Assembly: GCA_938003515.1 (NCBI GenBank)
Contig: CALKYL010000052.1
Coordinates: 1-13,936, forward strand
Direction of reading: 5' to 3'
Source of the DNA: an uncultured bacterium
GTDB lineage: Bacteria > Planctomycetota > UBA1135 > UBA2386
Length of the DNA stretch: 13,936 nucleotides
Shown piece after piece: positions 9,081-13,936 of this stretch. The position numbers and the translations under genes were made by a program. Under the pieces are notes generated by a model that was given only the letters and a program-made list of their open reading frames with translations, did not search any database and was not told the DNA's origin. Each line of letters begins with the position of its first letter. Positions within the stretch are counted from its first letter, which is position 1.

Positions 9081-10280
9081 TCACGGACGGATCTCGAACG
9101 ACATCGCCGTGCCGAGCGTCAGCGGCGTCACCGTGTTGGCCGCGGCGCCCTGGAAGGCGATCGCCATGCCCGCGAGCGCGGGAATGGCAGGCACGTTGAC
9201 GATGGCGTCGAACCGGTTGCCGGGGACCAGACCCTCGGCGAACGTCCAGACGGAGTGCGGGTCGAGCAGCAGCGTGCCGATCCAGGTCGGAGTCGGCGCG
9301 CTGGTGGCCGCCGCGGCGAGCACGCCGCCGTAACCGACCTCGGACGAAACCGAGATGCGGGTCACCGTGCCCACCCGCAGCGGCCGGTCGACCCAGGACT
9401 GCGGCGTGATCGTCTCGGACACCAGCTCCATCAGGTTGGCGTCGCCGATGCCGTCCGCGCCGAGCACCGCCTCGAGGCCGGCGACGTCGCGGCCCGCGAA
9501 GTGGCCGAAGAAGCCGACCGCGACGCGGCACGTGCGGTCGAACACGTCGGGCGCGTTCGGCCACAGGCCGGCGACGTTCATGTGGTCGGCGGCGAGCCCG
9601 AGGTGGTAGTGGAACTTGATGCCCGACTGGGGAGCGAGGGCTTCGTAGTAGGGCGACGCGTGCACGAGCGGCGGCGTGATCAGGTCGCCGTCGCCGGACA
9701 CGACGCCGAACGGCACGTGCACGGACGACGCGATCGGGCCCGGATCGACCGGCGTGAGCGCGAGGCCGCAGCGGTATCCGGGGTTGCTCAGTCCCTGCGC
9801 CGGGTCGTCGGCCAGCACGTAGGCCGCGGCACCGCCGCCCATCGAGTGCCCCATCAGCCCGACACGGCTCATGTCGAGCCGGTCGTGGAACGGCCCGCCC
9901 ACCGCGCGGTTGGCCCCGGTGAGCACCGTGAACATCGCGCGTGCGTCCGCCTCGAGCGTGGGCCAGTGGTACTGGCCGGTGTCGATCATCACGGCGACGA
10001 AGCCCGACTCCGCCAGATGCTCGCCGAGCGCGTGGTAGTCGCTGCCGAGCTGCGAGTAGCCGTGCAGGAACACGACGACGGGCCACCCTTCGCCCTTCTC
10101 ACCGGCTGGCGGGCACGAACCGTCGGGCGCGGCCGGATAGTGGACCGTCGCGTCGATCACGTGCGAGCCGACTCCCGACGTGTTCGGCCAGGCCACGGTC
10201 CTCGTGCCGACCGGATGGCCTTGCGCCAACGCGCAGGCGACCAGGCACGCAGACGCGAGCGCGGAGGTCAGAGGGTTCAT
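9081..10280 (-). CDS. Secreted alpha/beta hydrolase with C-terminal beta-rich domain
   Basis: Exported serine hydrolase of 399 residues, probably an esterase or lipase-like enzyme acting outside the cytoplasm. The N-terminus is a likely Sec signal peptide (hydrophobic stretch ending near Ala-Leu-Ala-Gln at 17-20), although it lacks a basic n-region. The HGYSQLGSDY segment forms the oxyanion region; the nucleophile is Ser146 in GHSMGG, the acid is likely Asp197 or Asp199 (SGDGDLITPP), and the base is likely His233 (ADHMNV). This fits the chlorophyllase/dienelactone-hydrolase-like group. From about residue 285 a separate region rich in Val, Thr and small residues ends in VPAIPALAGMAIAFQGAA, a style I recall from secreted Planctomycetota proteins. 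No ribosome site is seen. It is convergent with the acyltransferase and divergent from the DUF6435-like gene. Confidence 0.88.
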   Translation of the reverse strand: MNPLTSALASACLVACALAQGHPVGTRTVAWPNTSGVGSHVIDATVHYPAAPDGSCPPAGEKGEGWPVVVFLHGYSQLGSDYHALGEHLAESGFVAVMIDTGQYHWPTLEADARAMFTVLTGANRAVGGPFHDRLDMSRVGLMGHSMGGGAAAYVLADDPAQGLSNPGYRCGLALTPVDPGPIASSVHVPFGVVSGDGDLITPPLVHASPYYEALAPQSGIKFHYHLGLAADHMNVAGLWPNAPDVFDRTCRVAVGFFGHFAGRDVAGLEAVLGADGIGDANLMELVSETITPQSWVDRPLRVGTVTRISVSSEVGYGGVLAAAATSAPTPTWIGTLLLDPHSVWTFAEGLVPGNRFDAIVNVPAIPALAGMAIAFQGAAANTVTPLTLGTAMSFEIRP

Positions 10281-10421
10281 GGACGAGGGGGCTCGGACGA
10301 GGTGCCACCGAGACTACGAAACGCGTCGCCTACAGCAATACCGTATCTGGTTGCGGCGCGGCGCATACACGTGCCGGCTGCGCGCGGCATCTGCCGAACC
10401 GACCGCTGCGAAGCCCGCGAC
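10281..10421. promoter_or_regulatory. Divergent intergenic region, hydrolase and DUF6435-like gene
   Basis: This 141-bp gap, the largest internal one, separates two starts pointing apart and should hold two promoters. Its middle (about 10314-10350) is clearly richer in A and T than the surroundings and contains ATACCGTAT at 10338-10346, a short inverted repeat with a one-base centre. Possible -10 boxes can be drawn on both strands but none has a good -35 partner. Confidence 0.35.
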
Positions 10422-10598
10422 ATGTTCACATGGCTCGAGAAGCGGCGCCTGCGCAAGCGGCACGCTGTCCTGCTCCGCGAAGCGCGCGACCTGCAGCGCA
10501 AGGGCGACATCCAGGCCTTCGCCGCGAAGACCGCCGAGGCCGAAGAGGTCGCGCGACGGCTCGACGCGCTGACCGGCTCGCCGAACACCCGGAGCTGA
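10422..10598 (+). CDS. Small DUF6435-like protein
   Basis: A 58-residue cytoplasmic protein, function unknown. It begins MFTWLEKRRLRKRH and continues as two amphipathic helices with LLREARDLQRKGDIQAFA and TAEAEEVARRLDAL. The pattern, an aromatic N-terminal MFxxL, a basic patch, then ARDxQRKGDIxxxA and a terminal EID/RLDAL-type helix, matches my memory of the DUF6435 family, which is annotated only by number. The high charge fits a soluble helical hairpin. The ATG at 10422 is the obvious start for that pattern; longer in-frame readings run through the divergent hydrolase gene. No ribosome site is visible. It stands alone, convergent with the cytochrome gene 21 bp downstream. Confidence 0.75.
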   Translation: MFTWLEKRRLRKRHAVLLREARDLQRKGDIQAFAAKTAEAEEVARRLDALTGSPNTRS

Positions 10599-10600
10599 AG

Positions 10601-10612
10601 CGGCGCGCGCCG
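10601..10612. repeat. 12-bp palindrome between convergent genes
   Basis: CGGCGCGCGCCG is perfectly self-complementary and lies in the 21-bp gap between the DUF6435-like stop and the cytochrome stop. It could aid termination in both directions, but has no T-tract and could be chance in such GC-rich DNA. Confidence 0.25.
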
Positions 10613-10619
10613 ACCCGCG

Positions 10620-12236
10620 TCAGTCCTCCGCGCGGGAGGCCGTGGCGACGAGTTCGGGGCGCTTCCGCGCTGCGTCGTAGTAGGCGACGAACCGGCGCGC
10701 CTCCGGCGCGTCGACGTCGCGCAGCGCGTCGACCCACACCGGCGGCACCGCCTGGTAGCAGAGCGTGGCGCGCACCTCGCACGCGCCGTCGACGCCTTCG
10801 GGCAGGGCGACGCGGCACGCGACGGTGTCGCCGCCGCCGAAGAAATCCGAGGGGCCGTCGACGGCGACGGGCGGGAGGTGCGCGACGCCCAGCGAGACCG
10901 CCCGCCAGCCGCACGGTGCAAAAACTGCCGCCCGACATGCGCGGGACATGCGGGTCAGGAAGGTCGTCGGGCGGCCGTCGGGATCGGTCGCGACCAGCTC
11001 GTAGACGACGACGTCGGACTCGCGCTCGATCGTGCGCACGTGCGGCAAGCCGTGCTCGTCGGCGACGCCGCGGAGCCGCCCCTCGTCGTCGACCGCGCCG
11101 CTCGCGAACACGACCTCGCCGCCGACGAGGACTTCGAGCCGGAGCCAGGCGCGCCGCGCCGGGTAGCCGGTCGGGAACTTGTGTCCGGTCAGGTTCTCGA
11201 CCGTCACGTCGAACGCGAGCGCGCCGCCGTCGCGTCGCAGGGGGGAGATCGAGAGCCGCGCGGTGCGCTCGGCGAGCTGTCGCCGCGTCGCCGCCGCCAT
11301 CGCGCGCAGCGCCTCGGGCTCGGCCTGCACGTAGAGCTCGTCCCGGTGCTCGGCGAGCAGCTCGAGCACGAACGCGTTGCCGCCGACGAACGCGTGCGCG
11401 CGGTAGTCCTCCCGCGGGGCAATGCGCCCGAAGTCGAATCCCATCGGGTTGCGCGCGATCCGCGTCTTGCCGGTCGCCGGCATGTGGCACTGCTGGCAGG
11501 TGCGCACCGCGTCCGGATCGGCGCCGTCGCGGTCGTCGGCGAACGCGCTGTTCCGCCACTCGAGGAAGGGCGTCTGCTCGGCGAACGGCGTGCCGTGGTG
11601 CTCGGTGTAGAGCGTGTGGCAGGTCGCGCACAGCGCGCTCGTGCGCACGTGCTCGCCCTGCATCGGCGTGTAGTCGACGTGCGCCTGCATCGGCTGCGGG
11701 AACACGTCCGCGTACGGACCGAAGATCCGTCGCTGGTCGTCGAACCGCGGCCGGCCGGAGAAGGTCTCCGCCCGCCCGAGGCCGTCGGGCAGCATCGTGT
11801 GGCAGACCGTGCACGACACGCCGTCGTCGGCGTAGAGGTCGTCGTCGACGTCGGCGAGCCGCGGCGCGGCGCGGCCGTCGAGCACCCGCTCGTGGTGCGC
11901 CATCGGCGCGTGGCAGCGCAGGCACAGCTCCTGCACCGACTCGCCGGCGGCCGCGGACTCCTTTCGGAGCTGGGCACGGAAGTAGGGATCGCGGAACGAG
12001 TTCGCCATCATCGTCGCGCGCCAGGTGGCGTAGGGCGACACGTCGCCGCCGGCGGCGTCGCGCATCGCGGTCGCGCCGGGGGCGCCGAAGTGGCACACCG
12101 CGCACTGCTCGGACGTCGTGAACGGGTCGTTCGCGTGCCCGGGCGCGGGCTCGTGCGACGCCGAACGCGGCTCGGCCGACCACGAGCAGACGACGGCGGT
12201 CGCGAGCGCGAGCAGGGAGGTCGTGCGCAGCAGCAT
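10620..12236 (-). CDS. Exported multihaem (five CxxCH) cytochrome c family protein
   Basis: Periplasmic electron-transfer or redox protein of 538 residues. Five covalent haem sites are visible: CAVCH 45-49, CLRCH 105-109, CTVCH 142-146, CATCH 203-207 and CQQCH 247-251. Extra histidines such as HH in APMAHHE and TEHHG could serve as distal ligands. An N-terminal hydrophobic segment (residues 7-18) serves as export signal; Cys17 is not in a canonical lipobox. The C-terminal half has no haem and is beta-rich, opening with NLTGHKFPTGYP around His352, a segment I recall as conserved in related multihaem proteins of the cytochrome c-554 type. That His may complete a haem. The electron donor and acceptor are unknown, and no oxidoreductase partner is nearby. 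It starts 9 bp after the serine hydrolase gene on the same strand. Confidence 0.92.
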   Translation of the reverse strand: MLLRTTSLLALATAVVCSWSAEPRSASHEPAPGHANDPFTTSEQCAVCHFGAPGATAMRDAAGGDVSPYATWRATMMANSFRDPYFRAQLRKESAAAGESVQELCLRCHAPMAHHERVLDGRAAPRLADVDDDLYADDGVSCTVCHTMLPDGLGRAETFSGRPRFDDQRRIFGPYADVFPQPMQAHVDYTPMQGEHVRTSALCATCHTLYTEHHGTPFAEQTPFLEWRNSAFADDRDGADPDAVRTCQQCHMPATGKTRIARNPMGFDFGRIAPREDYRAHAFVGGNAFVLELLAEHRDELYVQAEPEALRAMAAATRRQLAERTARLSISPLRRDGGALAFDVTVENLTGHKFPTGYPARRAWLRLEVLVGGEVVFASGAVDDEGRLRGVADEHGLPHVRTIERESDVVVYELVATDPDGRPTTFLTRMSRACRAAVFAPCGWRAVSLGVAHLPPVAVDGPSDFFGGGDTVACRVALPEGVDGACEVRATLCYQAVPPVWVDALRDVDAPEARRFVAYYDAARKRPELVATASRAED

Positions 12237-12245
12237 CCTGGCAGC

Positions 12246-13451
12246 CTACCGCCGCTCGTCCGCGAAGACCGCACGCGCGACGACCTCGCCGACGTCGTCG
12301 AGGAACGGTTCGGCGAGCTCCGCGTAGGCGTAGCGGTCGTCGTTGAGCACGCCGTCGGGGTTGGTGTAGACGACGATCGCGAGGAAGAAGCCGCGGCCGG
12401 TGCGCCGGTCCTCGACATAGGCGTTCTCGACCGAGAACCCGTAGGCGCGGCCGATCTTGTCGTAGACGCGCAAGTGCTCGGGCGGCACGACTCGCGAGAC
12501 GCCGCGCCACACGAACTTGCAGGCGTGGTCGGGCACGTCCTCGGGGTCGTAGACCGGGTTGTCGCACTCGCGCGGCAGCGAGCCGAGCGACTGCACGACG
12601 AACGCGCGCTGCTCGACGGTCAGCTCGGGGAAGCCCCGGCGACCGGTGTCGATCTCCGGCCGCACGACCTCGACCAGCACGGCCTGCAGGTCCTCGAGCG
12701 CGATCGCGTTCTTCTCGTCGAACGACATCGGCCCGTCGACCAGCTCGCCGTCGGCGAGGTAGCCGGTGCCGAGGCGGCGATCCGTGAAGCGTTCGTTCGA
12801 CAGCTCGACGCCGGCGTCGCGCGCCGCGAACAGGACGTCGCCGACGCGCGTCGGCCGCGTGACGCGGTTCTCGGCGAGCGAGCGCGGTTCGCTCAGGCGA
12901 TGCCACAGCCGCGCCGACGCGAATCCCGCCCGCCACATCGCGCGGTTGACGCCGTCCTGGCCAGTGACCTCGAGGCAGTGGTTGTAGGCCTGGTTGTCGC
13001 TGACGAGGAACAGCTTCCTGAGCGCGTGCGCGACCGTGAGCGTGCCGTCGACGACGTTGCTGTCGTCGCGCTCGACGCGCTCGTCGCCGTCGAAGCGCGG
13101 CTCGATCACGAGGCGGCTGTCGAGGCCGAGAGCGGTGCCGTGCTCGAGGTTGTGCGCGTTGAGCGTCGTCAGCAGCGCGACGGCGCCGCACAGCTTGATC
13201 GAACTCGCGGGGTAGAAGTACCGGTCGGGGTCGCCGAGGCGGCTGTGCGCGAGCGCGATCGTGCCGTCGGCGCGTTCGTAGGGCTCGGCGAGCAGCACCT
13301 GCAGCCGATGCGTCCGCGCGTCGTCGAGCATCGCAGCGCAGCGCGGCGCTGTGCGCAGCAGCGCTTCGAGGTCGCGCGGCCGAGGCGCGCCGGCGGTCTC
13401 GACGGACGCGGGCCCCTGGGGCAGGACGGACAGAGCGACGGCTAGCAGCAT
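12246..13451 (-). CDS. Exported serine hydrolase of the class A beta-lactamase fold
   Basis: Periplasmic or secreted protein of 401 residues in the beta-lactamase/transpeptidase-like superfamily. The three active-site elements are in the right order and spacing: SxxK as Ser83-Ser84-Ile85-Lys86 (YPASSIK), SDN at 151-153 (LVSDNQAYN), and KIG at 332-334 in the place of the KTG triad. A Glu-Pro in LSEPRSL may correspond to the omega-loop glutamate, but that is by eye. The protein is over 100 residues longer than true class A beta-lactamases (about 290), mostly between SDN and KIG and at the C-terminus. It is therefore better called a beta-lactamase-like hydrolase than a resistance enzyme. The N-terminus is hydrophobic but short and without a basic n-region, so the start may be off. 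It lies 45 bp after the 122-aa gene and 9 bp before the cytochrome gene. Confidence 0.85.
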   Translation of the reverse strand: MLLAVALSVLPQGPASVETAGAPRPRDLEALLRTAPRCAAMLDDARTHRLQVLLAEPYERADGTIALAHSRLGDPDRYFYPASSIKLCGAVALLTTLNAHNLEHGTALGLDSRLVIEPRFDGDERVERDDSNVVDGTLTVAHALRKLFLVSDNQAYNHCLEVTGQDGVNRAMWRAGFASARLWHRLSEPRSLAENRVTRPTRVGDVLFAARDAGVELSNERFTDRRLGTGYLADGELVDGPMSFDEKNAIALEDLQAVLVEVVRPEIDTGRRGFPELTVEQRAFVVQSLGSLPRECDNPVYDPEDVPDHACKFVWRGVSRVVPPEHLRVYDKIGRAYGFSVENAYVEDRRTGRGFFLAIVVYTNPDGVLNDDRYAYAELAEPFLDDVGEVVARAVFADERR

Positions 13452-13496
13452 GTCCCGATGGTAGGCGCCGCGCGGTCCGGGATCGCGGGTCGCGCC

Positions 13497-13865
13497 TCAG
13501 GACGACAGGTAGCCGCCGACGGCCGCCTGCGCGTCGGCGAACGTGAACGCCGCGCCGCGCGCGTGCAGGTCGGCCGCGACGCGCACGAACAGCGCGAGCC
13601 CGACCCCGACGACGCGGCCCATGCGGTCCGCTGCGTAGGCGCGGATGCGCTCGACGTCGTCGGACGTCGCTGGACCGCCCTGGTCGTCGAAGCCGTGCGC
13701 GACGGTCGCCACCGCGACGAACTGCTCGGCGATCCACTCGCGGTCGCGCACGCGCCCGGGATGCGACATGAGCAGCGCGACGAGGCCGCCGAGCACCTTG
13801 CGGTCGAGGTCGTCGAGCGGCTGCACGAGCGCGCGCACCTCGTCTGGGGTCGGGGCCCGGTCCAT
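13497..13865 (-). CDS. Uncharacterised 122-residue protein
   Basis: I do not recognise this protein. It is soluble, without signal peptide, membrane helix or cysteine, and looks mainly helical. Visible segments are an acidic/hydrophobic N-terminus (DEVRALVQPLDDLDRKVL), a hydrophobic LGGLVALLMSHPG stretch, a middle with IAEQFVAVATVAHGFDDQ, and a C-terminal FTFADAQAAVGGYLSS. It is probably a real gene: the third-position GC bias follows the neighbours and it continues the same leftward direction, ending 45 bp before the serine hydrolase start. The ATG at 13865 has no clear ribosome site. Confidence 0.6.
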   Translation of the reverse strand: MDRAPTPDEVRALVQPLDDLDRKVLGGLVALLMSHPGRVRDREWIAEQFVAVATVAHGFDDQGGPATSDDVERIRAYAADRMGRVVGVGLALFVRVAADLHARGAAFTFADAQAAVGGYLSS

Positions 13866-13936
13866 CGCGGGTCGCCACGATGTCGCCGGCGCTCGCGCGG
13901 AGCAACCCGCCCGCGCGCCTTGGGCGCCGGCGCCGC
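13866..13936. other. Right window end, no supported gene
   Basis: These 71 bases lie upstream of the last gene. An ATG at 13880 on the plus strand opens a frame to the window edge (19 codons, Arg/Pro/Ala-rich), but that is too short to support as a gene. I see no promoter boxes. Confidence 0.3.

Noticed and set aside
10878..13445. 855-codon plus-strand frame opposite the cytochrome and hydrolase
   Set aside because: Shadow of two well-supported genes, with no recognisable domain.
12246..13451. Antibiotic-resistance beta-lactamase
   Set aside because: Active-site elements are present, but the length, insert and environmental context do not support a resistance call; kept as a beta-lactamase-fold hydrolase.
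10426..13905. Very long open frame on the minus strand (1159 codons)
   Set aside because: It is a different frame over the cytochrome, hydrolase and 122-aa genes, with low-complexity Arg/Ala-rich translation. The alternate frames carry haem motifs, SxxK/SDN and signal sequences.
13880..13936. Start of a plus-strand gene at the right edge
   Set aside because: Nineteen Arg/Pro/Ala-rich codons without ribosome site or motif are not enough evidence.

Overview
The window is GC-rich and densely coding, with 14 protein genes that I can support, no RNA genes and no mobile elements. Intergenic gaps are all under about 150 bp. Most starts lack a Shine-Dalgarno sequence. The secreted hydrolase ends in a C-terminal domain whose style I associate with large-genome Planctomycetota. 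With the multihaem cytochrome and exported enzymes, this points to an environmental, probably Planctomycetota-like, bacterium. That assignment is a recollection-based inference, not a measurement.

Left part (1-5100): a 5'-truncated SDR-type NAD(P)-dependent epimerase/dehydratase runs rightwards and ends with its stop codon overlapping that of a leftward gene. The leftward run, read from right to left, encodes a small cysteine-rich metal-binding protein, a CHAD-domain protein, a CaCA-type Na+/Ca2+ antiporter, a vitamin K epoxide reductase (VKOR)-like membrane protein and an SPW-repeat membrane protein. The last two are tightly coupled. A DoxX-family membrane protein is transcribed divergently from the cysteine-rich gene. 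The theme looks like envelope, redox and ion homeostasis.

Middle (5100-9060): a LOG-family (TIGR00730) nucleotide phosphoribohydrolase points left. Divergent from it is a two-gene unit: a fused alpha-beta 2-oxoacid dehydrogenase E1 (760 aa) overlapping, through GTGA, a FabD-like acyltransferase. The acyltransferase keeps the catalytic Ser and His but seems to lack the arginine that binds malonyl carboxylate. The pair could make and load a non-carboxylated acyl group, such as a branched starter, onto a carrier. This is the most interesting system in the window.

Right part (9080-13936): a secreted alpha/beta hydrolase (left), a 58-residue DUF6435-like protein (right), and then a leftward run of an uncharacterised 122-aa protein, an exported serine hydrolase of the class A beta-lactamase fold and an exported five-haem cytochrome c. 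The last two are 9 bp apart. The final 70 bases hold no gene I can support.
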